From positions 62,001 through 126,000 of the forward strand of contig NZ_BBLT01000002.1 of the NCBI RefSeq assembly GCF_000775915.1: a stretch of DNA of 64,000 nt. Direction: 5' to 3'. The DNA is from Sporocytophaga myxococcoides. GTDB lineage: Bacteria > Bacteroidota > Bacteroidia > Cytophagales > Cytophagaceae. Numbering within the stretch: the stretch's first letter is position 1; every line of letters starts with the position of its first letter. Shown piece by piece: positions 29,207 through 37,774 of this stretch. Made by a program: the position numbers and the translations under genes. A model generated the notes under the pieces. The model was not told where the DNA came from. It was given only the letters and a program-made list of their open reading frames with translations, and searched no databases.

Positions 29207-30673
29207 TTAACTCATTATTAATTTTTGTCCTACTTTTATTTCGTTGGACTTAAGATTATTCAGTTTTTTAAGTTTTTCAACAGGGATGTTATTGGATCTA
29301 GAGATAGTCCAAAGAGTGTCACCTGGCTGTACGTAATATACCTTCTTATGAGGATCATACTTTTTATTGCTTTCCGTTTGCTTTGCCAAGGTCGGTTTTT
29401 CCATTACCAATCCGCCCTTGTAGATTGTAAGTTTTTGTCCGGATTTAATAGTTGAGCCTTTCAGGTTATTCCATTTCTTAAGATCAGAAAGACTTACTTC
29501 AAATTTGTCTGCAATTTTAGAAAGGACATCTCCTTGTTTTACAGTATAATAAACCTTTTTCTTTTGTGCAGTCGCAGATCCGTGAGATTTATTTTCTGAT
29601 GCGGGCTTTGTGCTTGCAAACTGAACTGGAGGCTGTGATAATTCATCATCAATTTCATCACCTGATCTTTTTGAGCTTTCATCCAGAATGGCAAGTTTGT
29701 TCATCGCAAAATATTCAGATTTATCTGAAGGTATTCTGATATGAAAAGGATAATTATCTGGAAGATAATTTCTTTTTATAGCCGGATTCAATTTAGTGAA
29801 CTCATCTTTGCAGATATTCAACTGCTCACAGAACGTATCAAGATTTACATATTGGTTGATATGTACTGTATCGAAGCGAATCGGATATTCAAGGGAATCC
29901 GCGAAGATATTATGATCCTGTAGGTGATTCATTGTGTAGGTTAGGGCTACAAATTGAGGTACATATCCTCTGGTTTCCTGAGGAAGGAAGTTATATATTT
30001 CCCAGAAAGTATCTTTGTATCCTGATTTCCTAATGGCTTTTCTGACATTACCAGGTCCGCAGTTATAGGAGGCCAGGGCTAGTTCCCAGTCATTAAAAAT
30101 GTTATATAGGTCTTTAAGATATCTGCAGGCCGCTTCTGTTGATTTGTATGGATCTAGTCTTTCATCTACATACTGATCTTGTTTCAGTTTGTAGATTTTA
30201 CCTGTGCTTGGCATAAATTGCCATAAACCTGCAGCACCAGCTCTTGATATAGCTTTAGGGTTAAGCCCTGATTCTACAATAGCCAGATACTTTAATTCCT
30301 GAGGCATATTGTGCCTTTTTAGAGCTTCTTCAAAAATGTCGAAATATAGACGTTTTCTGCGTTCCATCACGACAGAATAGCGTCTGTTACGAACAGTGAA
30401 ATAATCAATAAAACCTCTAATTTTTTTATTAAAGGTTAGTTGTACATTTTTTTCGAGACATTTTAATCTGTCTGCTATCAACTCATCCGGAACTTCAGGA
30501 ATACTATCGGCAACTGCGACAACTGCCACTGTCGCTTCCTCTGGTTGAGGCGCAACATTGGTAGTGGTATCTTGTTCAGTTGAAAACTGCCCATAAGAAA
30601 CAGTTGACAGTAAAGTACAAACAACAAGGATTAACCCCTTTAACTTTCCAGACTTGTTGAATAATTTTTCCAT
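29207..30673 (-). CDS. MltD-like membrane-exported lytic transglycosylase with two LysM domains
   Basis: Cleaves the glycan strands of peptidoglycan to 1,6-anhydro ends. Signal peptide residues 1-28 (ends SYGQ). The SLT domain shows the catalytic Glu in VESGLNPKAISRAGAAGLWQ and the later ASYNCGPGNVRKAI. Two LysM wall-binding repeats follow (about 372-416, YTVKQGDVLSKIADKF; about 443-487, YYVQPGDTLWTISRS). The stretch between is low in complexity. The gene starts 1 base after the gatA stop, so it is the last gene of that unit. Named by architecture only; several MltD paralogues are usual in this group. Confidence 0.9.
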   Translation of the reverse strand: MEKLFNKSGKLKGLILVVCTLLSTVSYGQFSTEQDTTTNVAPQPEEATVAVVAVADSIPEVPDELIADRLKCLEKNVQLTFNKKIRGFIDYFTVRNRRYSVVMERRKRLYFDIFEEALKRHNMPQELKYLAIVESGLNPKAISRAGAAGLWQFMPSTGKIYKLKQDQYVDERLDPYKSTEAACRYLKDLYNIFNDWELALASYNCGPGNVRKAIRKSGYKDTFWEIYNFLPQETRGYVPQFVALTYTMNHLQDHNIFADSLEYPIRFDTVHINQYVNLDTFCEQLNICKDEFTKLNPAIKRNYLPDNYPFHIRIPSDKSEYFAMNKLAILDESSKRSGDEIDDELSQPPVQFASTKPASENKSHGSATAQKKKVYYTVKQGDVLSKIADKFEVSLSDLKKWNNLKGSTIKSGQKLTIYKGGLVMEKPTLAKQTESNKKYDPHKKVYYVQPGDTLWTISRSNNIPVEKLKKLNNLKSNEIKVGQKLIMS

Positions 30674-30674
30674 A

Positions 30675-32099
30675 TTAATTTTTGCTAGTTAAGTATTTGG
30701 AGAAGGCTAGTAAACTGCTTTCTTCAAATGCTTTTGTCATGATCTGAATACCGATCGGCAAGCCTTGACTGTCGTTTCCGGCAGGTACCGAGATTGCAGG
30801 AATTCCTGAGAGATTCGCCTGAACAGTAAAAACGTCGGCGAGGTACATTGAGATGGGATCTTCTGTTTTCTCTCCTATCTTAAACGCTGTTGTAGGAGTG
30901 GTTGGTATAACCAGAAAGTCAACATCTGAAAGTATTTTTTCAGTTTGTTCCTTGATCAGTCTTCTGACCTTTTGAGCTTTGGTATAGTACGCATCATAAT
31001 AACCCGCACTAAGTACAAAAGTTCCAAGCATAATTCTCCTCTTTACTTCTGCTCCGAAGGCTTCAGACCTTGTTTTTTTATAGAGACTTTGCAAATCAGT
31101 AGCTTCAGAACTTCTGTAACCATATTTTACGCCATCATATCTGGAAAGGTTGGAACTTGCCTCTGCTGTTGTAAGGATATAATAGGTAGGAAGAATATAT
31201 TCCAGCAAGGAAAATTCAACAGGTTTTACTGTATGTCCTTCTTTTTCAAGAGAAGTTAAAATGTCCTGAGTTTTTTTACGGATGTCTTCGTGCACTCCAG
31301 GACTTTCGACGGATTCCTTTAAATACCCGATCTTTACTTTTTTTTCAAAGCCGAGTGACTTGGAATAGGCCGGAACTTCTTTATGTGAAACTGTGCTGTC
31401 AAAATTATCGGCACCAGCCATGATTTCAAGTAAAAGAGCTGCATCTTCCACTGATCTTGAGATAATACCTATTGTGTCGAAAGAAGATGAATAGGCAATA
31501 AGACCATATCGGGAGATACGTGAATAAGTAGGTTTCAATCCATAAATACCGCAAAAAGCCGCAGGCTGTCTAACTGAACCTCCAGTATCAGATCCAAGTG
31601 ATGCAAGACAAAGGTCAGCTTGCACTGCTACTGCAGATCCACCTGAAGATCCACCTGGTACGCGGGTGGTATCGGCTTCATTTAAAGAGGGACCGAATGC
31701 AGAATTTTCATTGGAAGATCCCATTGCAAATTCATCACAATTCTGTCTTCCAATGATTATTGCATCCTCATCAATAATTCTTTGAATTGCAGTTCCATTG
31801 AACTGAGAAATAAATCCGGACAGTATTTTACTGGAAGCTTGGAGCCCATGGTTTTTATGACACAGAACATCTTTTATTCCAATGACCATTCCTGCAAGTT
31901 TCCCTGCTTTGCCTTCTTTAATTTTCTGATCAACTTCGCTAGCTTTGGCTAATGCTTCTGTGTCGTATACTTCCAGATAAGCATTTAGGTGAGCTTTTTT
32001 CCTGATATTATCTAAGTAATATTCCGTAAGCGATCTGCATGAAATCAGTCCTTTGTTAAGGTCTGAACGCACTTCTTCTAAAGAATTATATCTTTTCAA
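30675..32099 (-). CDS. gatA: Asp/Glu-tRNA amidotransferase subunit A
   Basis: Supplies ammonia from glutamine for the transamidation of Glu-tRNA(Gln) and Asp-tRNA(Asn). The amidase signature and the Ser-cisSer-Lys triad are present: Lys in GIKDVLCHK, and the serines in GGSSGGSAVAV and SDTGGSVRQPA. Further marks are YGLKPTYSRISRYG and SGIPAISVPAG. Length 474 is normal. gatB and gatC are not in the window. It lies 20 bases after tatA and 1 base before the transglycosylase gene, sharing their promoter. A different amidase is unlikely given the close GatA match. Confidence 0.92.
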   Translation of the reverse strand: MKRYNSLEEVRSDLNKGLISCRSLTEYYLDNIRKKAHLNAYLEVYDTEALAKASEVDQKIKEGKAGKLAGMVIGIKDVLCHKNHGLQASSKILSGFISQFNGTAIQRIIDEDAIIIGRQNCDEFAMGSSNENSAFGPSLNEADTTRVPGGSSGGSAVAVQADLCLASLGSDTGGSVRQPAAFCGIYGLKPTYSRISRYGLIAYSSSFDTIGIISRSVEDAALLLEIMAGADNFDSTVSHKEVPAYSKSLGFEKKVKIGYLKESVESPGVHEDIRKKTQDILTSLEKEGHTVKPVEFSLLEYILPTYYILTTAEASSNLSRYDGVKYGYRSSEATDLQSLYKKTRSEAFGAEVKRRIMLGTFVLSAGYYDAYYTKAQKVRRLIKEQTEKILSDVDFLVIPTTPTTAFKIGEKTEDPISMYLADVFTVQANLSGIPAISVPAGNDSQGLPIGIQIMTKAFEESSLLAFSKYLTSKN

Positions 32100-32119
32100 T
32101 TCCCCTCCCTAATTATTGG

Positions 32120-32326
32120 TTATTTTTTATCCTCTTTAGCGCCTTCTTCGATTTCGCTTTTGATCTCTTTAGTGGCATCTTTAAATTCTCTGATACCTCT
32201 TCCTACTCCTCTTGCAAGTTCTGGGATTTTTTTAGCACCAAATAATAAAATAACTACGGTAAGGATAAGGAATACTTCCCAACCACCCATATTTGGAAGA
32301 AACAATAATATTGATGAATATGCCAT
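32120..32326 (-). CDS. tatA: Twin-arginine translocase TatA/TatE-family protein
   Basis: A 68-residue single-span inner-membrane protein that forms the pore part of the Tat pathway for folded proteins. One N-terminal membrane helix (about 12-31) is followed by the family hinge [20 protein letters not shown] and an amphipathic, then charged tail. Length is typical. It begins the tatA-gatA-mltD unit behind a clear promoter. tatC is elsewhere. TatA and TatE cannot be told apart here. Confidence 0.94.
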   Translation of the reverse strand: MAYSSILLFLPNMGGWEVFLILTVVILLFGAKKIPELARGVGRGIREFKDATKEIKSEIEEGAKEDKK

Positions 32327-32361
32327 TGTCTTAATTATTTATAATAATTGATAATTTGTTA

Positions 32362-32392
32362 CAAAGATAGGTAATAAACTGCAGGCCGCAAA
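32362..32392 (-). promoter_or_regulatory. Bacteroidota-type promoter of tatA-gatA-mltD
   Basis: On the minus strand TTTG (32392-32389), exactly 19 bases, then TATCTTTG (32369-32362). The predicted start lies about 30 bases before the tatA ATG. Confidence 0.75.
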
Positions 32393-32505
32393 ACTCAGAT
32401 CCTGAAGTCTGGAGACGAAATGTGGAAAACTTTCCCCGTAAGTTCCTTTTTATGAGTTAATTATAAGATTAGCTGATTTTCCCCATGAGAATTTAATTGC
32501 CTTAT

Positions 32506-33771
32506 TTATTTAATATAAAGCCATTTTTCGGGATCCAATTTTTCATTGTTTTTCCAGATCTGAAATTGCAGTTCGGAAACATCATTTTTATCAGTATAAA
32601 TATATCCCAGTGGAGTTTTAGCATCAATTTCCTGTCCGGTTTTAACCAGTACTGTTTTTAACTTGGCATATACGGAAAAATATTCTCCATGCTGCACCAT
32701 TACTACATAATTCATTCCCGGAACTTCAGCTACTGCTATAACCTTTCCTCGGAAGACACTTCTGACCTGTTCATCTTTCAAGGTTTGAATGTCTATACCC
32801 AGATTTTCGACATAAACCCCTTTTAAAACCGGATGTGGCTGTTTTCCGAAATGGTGGGAGATACTTCCATGAACAACAGGCCAAGGAAGTTTAGCCATAT
32901 TTCCGGCAAAGGAATTGGATAAATTATTTGCTTCAGGAGTTAAGTTTGGCGAGACTGGAGTATTTTTGCTATTGGACTTTCCGGAATTCTTTTCTTTTGA
33001 CTCTTTCTCCTTTGTTTCTTTGGCAACCTTGGCAGCCTCTCGTTCTGCTTTTTCTCTTTCTTCCTTAATTAAGTCTGTTATGAGTTTCTCAAGTTTTCTG
33101 ATAGATTTTTTTCTATCCTCAAGTTCTTTAATGAGCTCTTTTTCCTTATTGCTTAATTCTTTTACAACTTCATTTTGCTGTACTTTTAACTCTTCCAGAT
33201 TTCTAGTTTCTGTGGTTTTATTTTCAATAAGTGCCTGCTTTTCCAGCTTTTTTTGTACAAGTCTTCTTTTTTGTTTTGCTAAGGAGGCTTTTACTTTTTC
33301 TATAACTTCGACCTGACTTTTTCTTGCCTCAGAGTACTGTCTGAAGTACTTTATTCTTTGAAGCATTTGATTAAATGATTCCGAAGCAAAAATAAATGTC
33401 AGCTTATCATAATAGTTATTGACTTTTGAAGCAGTATAAATCATTTCCGCATACTCTTTTTTCAATATCTCAATGTCGTTTTCCAGAGCAGCAATAAAGT
33501 CTTCTGTTTCACGGATGTCCTGGTCAAGTAATTCAATTTCCTTTGAGATAGCATTGATCAATGCGTTTCTGGCATTGATTTGCTGATTGAGTGCAGAAAG
33601 TTGTCCGAGGGTTGCCTCTTTTTTAGATTTTGTCTCTTGTAAAATCTTGTGAGCTTCCTTAATTTTTCTCAGATTTTCTTCTTTTTCTTTTTCAAGCTGA
33701 GATTTACTTTTTTGTCCGAATGCAGCAATTGAAGAAAATAGAAGGAGTAAAAAAATGCTAACGGTTTTCAA
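32506..33771 (-). CDS. EnvC-like murein hydrolase activator with degenerate LytM domain
   Basis: An exported coiled-coil protein with a C-terminal M23/LytM domain; such proteins switch on wall amidases at division. I start it at TTG 33771, which gives a good signal peptide (KTVSIFLLLLFSSIAAFGQ after the first residue); the only ATG, at 33867, would add 32 unlike residues and overlap the upstream gene by 110 bases. Coiled coil about residues 20-245, then a Lys/Glu-rich and Ser/Asn-rich linker, then LytM about 295-421 (HHFGKQPHPVLKG). In the motif that normally holds the first zinc ligand the sequence is ENLGIDI, with Asn in place of His, so it is probably a non-catalytic activator. Last gene of the envelope operon. 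Confidence 0.85.
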   Translation of the reverse strand: MKTVSIFLLLLFSSIAAFGQKSKSQLEKEKEENLRKIKEAHKILQETKSKKEATLGQLSALNQQINARNALINAISKEIELLDQDIRETEDFIAALENDIEILKKEYAEMIYTASKVNNYYDKLTFIFASESFNQMLQRIKYFRQYSEARKSQVEVIEKVKASLAKQKRRLVQKKLEKQALIENKTTETRNLEELKVQQNEVVKELSNKEKELIKELEDRKKSIRKLEKLITDLIKEEREKAEREAAKVAKETKEKESKEKNSGKSNSKNTPVSPNLTPEANNLSNSFAGNMAKLPWPVVHGSISHHFGKQPHPVLKGVYVENLGIDIQTLKDEQVRSVFRGKVIAVAEVPGMNYVVMVQHGEYFSVYAKLKTVLVKTGQEIDAKTPLGYIYTDKNDVSELQFQIWKNNEKLDPEKWLYIK

Positions 33772-34525
33772 ATCTTCTAGGGACGTTAAACGGGAAACCG
33801 AGCTCTTTTTCAGGGAATTCAATTTTGGTGTAATTAGCGTCGATTGTAGTTTGAAGAACAGTCCCACCTTGCTTGTAATTTAAATTGACCGAAATCTTAT
33901 TTGGGAAATTATAATTATTTATCGGTGTAAAGTTATCATAATTTATGATGAGATGGTTATGATTTACCTTTTCAGTTAACTCAAGTTTTTGAAGAACCAT
34001 GGAAACCAATGAAATAAAGTTGGTAGCAATAAGGTCGGTTTTGTTTTGTTCTACCATGCATGTACTTGTTTCCGTGTTTTTTATGATTTTATCATGATGG
34101 TCTCTCTTAAATGGCATATTTCCTACTAAAAGCGATTGAATAGTAGGGAGATCCATGGGGACATTGAATTTCTGACTTAAAAAGGATAAATCATACGTGG
34201 AATATTTATTATTGATTCTGTCTATCATATAGATAGAATCCTTAAGTATAAGGCACCGGGCTGCTTCTATGCCGAGAGCAGGGGAAATGGAAAGCCAAAC
34301 AATGCTGTCTTTCTTCATTCTGATATTTACAGTAAAATGAAGATCCTGTTCATTGTCTTTAAAATCTACCTTTGCTTTAGCGGAAAGGTAATTATAATCG
34401 ATTTCCTGAACCGTAAGGTTAATTATTTCTTCCCGGGTAGCTGTTGTAGGGGTTAGATTTTTTTTGCAGGAAGAGAATATTAAAGTCAGGCCAATTAAGA
34501 AAAAGAGACTTTTAATATTATTCAT
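33758..34525 (-). CDS. DUF4292 lipoprotein
   Basis: A 255-residue predicted lipoprotein; signal peptide with lipobox FSSC (Cys20). The body matches the Bacteroidota DUF4292 family, which has a LolA/LolB-like fold suggestive of lipid or lipoprotein binding (WLSISPALGIEAARCLILKDSIY and the following MIDRINNKYSTYDL). It overlaps the TPR gene upstream by 8 bases and the EnvC-like gene downstream by 14 bases, so it is co-translated with both. This trio is conserved in the phylum as far as I know. A role in the outer envelope is inferred. Confidence 0.85.
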   Translation of the reverse strand: MNNIKSLFFLIGLTLIFSSCKKNLTPTTATREEIINLTVQEIDYNYLSAKAKVDFKDNEQDLHFTVNIRMKKDSIVWLSISPALGIEAARCLILKDSIYMIDRINNKYSTYDLSFLSQKFNVPMDLPTIQSLLVGNMPFKRDHHDKIIKNTETSTCMVEQNKTDLIATNFISLVSMVLQKLELTEKVNHNHLIINYDNFTPINNYNFPNKISVNLNYKQGGTVLQTTIDANYTKIEFPEKELGFPFNVPRRFENR

Positions 34526-36233
34526 AAATTTTTTTGTCTCTTATTTTCTTATCTATAAACTCGCTTGTTTCACCAGCTATTTTGGCTTTTTGCCAAAATT
34601 CTAATGCTTTTTCTTTATCTCCAAGTTGGTAGAGTACATCTCCGTAGTGCTCGTAAATAGTACCATTAGCGGAATTCAGAGCTGCCTTTTCAAGATAAAT
34701 TTTAGCATTGGGATAATCTTTTAAAGTATATAAAACCCAGCCGAATGTATCCAGAAAAGTAGGTTCGGATGGATATTCTTTTATAAGTCTTTCACACAAG
34801 GTTTTTGCATGGTCAAGTTTATCTTTTCTTAGTGAAAGAAAATAACTGTAGTTGTTCAGTACATGCGCATTTTTACTATCAAACTTCAGCACTTCTTCAT
34901 ATGCATCATCGGATTTCTTAAACTCTTTTGCTCCATTGTAGGCATCACCTAACTGCATTAAGAATTGAAGTTTCAGGTCATTGTTTGATGATGAAAGTTT
35001 TTTGCCCTCTTCCAGCGCTTCAATAGCTCTGCTGTAGTTGCTCTTCATCAAGTGGGCGCCCCCATTATATAACCATAGCAAAGCCTGATTGGGGAATATC
35101 TCCAATGCCTGTTCCGAATGCTTGATTAAACTGTCTCTGCGATTAAGGTCAGAATCCAACATCAGTATCCTGTTCCATAGATTAAAGTTGTTTGGATTCA
35201 GATTTTTGGATTGAGTATAATTAAGAAGTGCCTTTTCTTTATTACCTGCAATGAAATAAACATCCCCACTTGCAGCGTATGCTGCAGCATCGGTAGGGTG
35301 CACTTTCTTTAAATCTTCACATAGGGATATTAACTGTTCAGAAGATATTTTATCTGATTGAAGTTTTTTAAGATCTTCTAGTGCTGTGATTTTTGAGCCT
35401 ATCTGAACTTCAGGATTTTGAAAAGCTTTAGCCACAGCTTTAAAAGATTTGTCATAATCTCCTTGATTTTTATAATACTCAGCGAGGGCAATCCAGGCAT
35501 ATCCGTTATCCGGCTCTTCTTTTACAAGGGTTTCTAATATAGCCAGACCCTCTTTTGCTTTGTTGTTAGAGTATAAAATCTCTGCCTGCCTAATTTTATA
35601 TTCGCTTTCTTCAGGGTATGCTTTTATCAGGCTTTCTCCTTCGGCAATAGCTTCTTTAAGTTTATTTCCCTGCAGAAAAATGAGTTGTTTTTGTTTACTT
35701 ACTTCAGGATTTTTCCCGAAATGAGATTCAATTTTATCATATATTTTTATTGCCTCTTCAACATTGTTTGTATATAAATATAAAGCTGCGAGGTCAAAAA
35801 GATAGTCTTCAGTGTCAGGCACTTCAGCCACTAATTTTTTTATAACTTTAAGAGCTTCAGGATAATCCTGTTTTTTCTCATAAATTTCGCACAAAAGAAG
35901 ATAGTAGTATTTGTTTTTAGAGTCTTGTTTTAAAGCTTTTTGAGCATAGCTGATGGCCTGAGCATATTTGTCTTGCTGAAGAGCAAGCTTGCCCATCATG
36001 TAGTTGATTCCGGCGTTTTCCGGATTTATTTCGTAGGCTTTCTGAAAATTGCTGAGGGCATCAGCATAGTTATTTAAAACATACAGCTTCATACCCTCAG
36101 TAAAATAGCCTTCAGCAATCAGATATTTCTCTTTCTTGTCGGCTTTGGATTTTTTTTGGCTAAAACCCTCTTGAACAGACAATAAGTAAAATAGAAAAAA
36201 TGGTATTGCAAAAGTAACAAGTAATCTTTTCAT
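34518..36233 (-). CDS. Exported tetratricopeptide-repeat protein
   Basis: A 571-residue protein with a signal peptide (about residues 1-25, ends GFSQ) followed by about 14 TPR units from residue 40 to the C-terminus (for example YFTEGMKLYVLNNYADALSN, YMMGKLALQQDKYAQAISYA and EHYGDVLYQLGDKEKALEFW). TPR superhelices bind protein partners; here it probably acts as an assembly scaffold in the periplasm or at the outer membrane. Position between a nucleotidyltransferase gene (9 bases) and the DUF4292 gene (overlap) ties it to envelope assembly. No enzymatic domain. Confidence 0.88.
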   Translation of the reverse strand: MKRLLVTFAIPFFLFYLLSVQEGFSQKKSKADKKEKYLIAEGYFTEGMKLYVLNNYADALSNFQKAYEINPENAGINYMMGKLALQQDKYAQAISYAQKALKQDSKNKYYYLLLCEIYEKKQDYPEALKVIKKLVAEVPDTEDYLFDLAALYLYTNNVEEAIKIYDKIESHFGKNPEVSKQKQLIFLQGNKLKEAIAEGESLIKAYPEESEYKIRQAEILYSNNKAKEGLAILETLVKEEPDNGYAWIALAEYYKNQGDYDKSFKAVAKAFQNPEVQIGSKITALEDLKKLQSDKISSEQLISLCEDLKKVHPTDAAAYAASGDVYFIAGNKEKALLNYTQSKNLNPNNFNLWNRILMLDSDLNRRDSLIKHSEQALEIFPNQALLWLYNGGAHLMKSNYSRAIEALEEGKKLSSSNNDLKLQFLMQLGDAYNGAKEFKKSDDAYEEVLKFDSKNAHVLNNYSYFLSLRKDKLDHAKTLCERLIKEYPSEPTFLDTFGWVLYTLKDYPNAKIYLEKAALNSANGTIYEHYGDVLYQLGDKEKALEFWQKAKIAGETSEFIDKKIRDKKIYE

Positions 36234-36241
36234 AAATAATA

Positions 36242-37246
36242 TTAAAGCACAATGGTATTGAAGTCTCCAACACTAAGGTCGGATGGCTTTCCTTCAAAGG
36301 TAGCAGAGTTTCCAAGCATCGAATTGCTGATGTTGGCATTTTTAACGACAGCCTTTTCCTGGATTATAGACTTTTTAACCACAGAATCAGTAATTTTTGT
36401 TCCATTTCCCACAGAAACGAATGGTCCCAGGATTGTATTGCTGATTTCAGCATTTTCACCGACGTAACAAGGAGGGATGATTACAGAGTTTGTAATTCTG
36501 GCCGACTTTGCAACAAGTTGCTGATCTTTAATATAATCCAGGTATCTTTCGTTGGTCTGAACTGTAGAATCTTTGTTTCCGCAATCAAGCCACTCGGTAA
36601 CTTTTCCAGGTTTAAACTTAGTCCCTTTGTTTTTCATATTATCAAGTGCGTTGGTAAGCTGGTACTCACCTTTGTCTTTGATATTATTGTCAATAAGGTA
36701 CTGAAGTTCTTTTGATAAATATTCTCCGTCTTTGAAATAGTAAATACCGATAATTGCAAGGTCGGATACGAATGTTTCCGGTTTTTCTACAAATTTAGTA
36801 ATTTCTTCTTTCTCATTTAGAGTTACGACTCCAAATGGTTTTGGATCTTCAACTTTCTGTACCCAGATAATGCCTTCAGAAGAAGTGTCAAGTTTAAAAT
36901 CTGCTTTAAAAAGTGTATCAGCAAATGCTACCACAAGATTTCCTTTTAAAGCTTCTTTTGCACAAAGAATTGCATGAGCCGTTCCCAATGCTTCTTCCTG
37001 ATAGTAAATGCTTCCTTTTGCTCCAACTGATGCAGCAATTTCCATCAGTTTTTTTTCTACTTCTTTTCCAAAGTTACCAATGATGAATGCTACTTCGTCT
37101 ACTTTTGTTCCACAAACTTTTGCAATATCCTCTACAAGTCTCTGCACAATAGGCTTGCCAGCGATCGGGATAAGTGGTTTTGGAACAGTTAAGGTATGAG
37201 GGCGCATTCTCTTGCCCATTCCCGCCATTGGAATAATTATCTTCAT
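36242..37246 (-). CDS. Sugar-1-phosphate nucleotidyltransferase
   Basis: Activates a sugar phosphate with an NTP to make a nucleotide sugar for surface polysaccharide. The N-terminal Rossmann-like domain has the signature PMAGMGKRMRPHTLTVPKPL (residues 6-25) and GTAHAILCAKEAL; GEYQLTNALDNM and VTEWLDCGNKDS are also typical of the glucose-1-phosphate thymidylyl/uridylyltransferase group. From about residue 245 the left-handed beta-helix repeats (SVIIPPCYVGENAEISNTIL) follow, but no acyl/acetyl-transferase domain. The exact sugar and nucleotide are not clear. In an operon with the flippase and dut. Confidence 0.9.
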   Translation of the reverse strand: MKIIIPMAGMGKRMRPHTLTVPKPLIPIAGKPIVQRLVEDIAKVCGTKVDEVAFIIGNFGKEVEKKLMEIAASVGAKGSIYYQEEALGTAHAILCAKEALKGNLVVAFADTLFKADFKLDTSSEGIIWVQKVEDPKPFGVVTLNEKEEITKFVEKPETFVSDLAIIGIYYFKDGEYLSKELQYLIDNNIKDKGEYQLTNALDNMKNKGTKFKPGKVTEWLDCGNKDSTVQTNERYLDYIKDQQLVAKSARITNSVIIPPCYVGENAEISNTILGPFVSVGNGTKITDSVVKKSIIQEKAVVKNANISNSMLGNSATFEGKPSDLSVGDFNTIVL

Positions 37247-37304
37247 ACTTAAAAATTAGTTAAGGTTATTATAGTTAAGGATTATGTCAAAATATCTCTG
37301 AAAA

Positions 37305-37739
37305 TTATCTGGTTCCGGTACTGCCGAAACCGCCTGCCGCCCTTTGGGAATTGGCTAGCTCTTTAACAGGTAACCAGCTAATTTGTTCATATTTACTTAT
37401 TATCATTTGTGCAATTCTTTCTCCATCGTTAATCAGAAAATCTTCAGTGGAAAGATTAACTAACAGAACTTTAATTTCTCCTCTGTAATCTGAATCAATA
37501 GTGCCGGGGGAATTAAGCACTGTAATTCCGTTCTTAAAAGCAAGGCCACTTCTGGGTCTTATCTGTGCTTCATATCCTAAAGGGAGTTCAATAAATAATT
37601 TTGTAGAAATCAAAGCTCGTTCCATTGGTTTTAACAAAACCGGTGTGTCAAGATCTGCCCGCAAATCCATGCCTGCCGAACCTTCAGTTTGATAGGATGG
37701 AAGTCCGTGTCTGGAATTATTTATGATTCTTACCTGCAT
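37305..37739 (-). CDS. dut: dUTP diphosphatase
   Basis: Hydrolyses dUTP to dUMP, keeping uracil out of DNA and feeding dTMP synthesis. The five trimeric-dUTPase motifs appear in order: [37 protein letters not shown] (with catalytic Asp), [11 protein letters not shown], and the C-terminal AAGGFGSTG that closes the active site. Length 144 is standard. It lies 35 bases after the flippase gene and 58 bases before the nucleotidyltransferase gene on the same strand. Confidence 0.96.
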   Translation of the reverse strand: MQVRIINNSRHGLPSYQTEGSAGMDLRADLDTPVLLKPMERALISTKLFIELPLGYEAQIRPRSGLAFKNGITVLNSPGTIDSDYRGEIKVLLVNLSTEDFLINDGERIAQMIISKYEQISWLPVKELANSQRAAGGFGSTGTR

Positions 37740-37774
37740 TTTTAAATTTTATAAGTCGGGTAAAAATACAAAAA

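Noticed and set aside
32915-33316. Serine/phenylalanine-rich antisense frame in the EnvC-like gene
   Set aside because: It mirrors the Lys/Glu-rich coiled coil on the other strand; repeat composition, not a gene.
33769-33867. ATG start at 33867 for the EnvC-like gene
   Set aside because: It would overlap the DUF4292 gene by 110 bases and put 32 unlike residues before the signal peptide; TTG 33771 places the signal peptide at the N-terminus.
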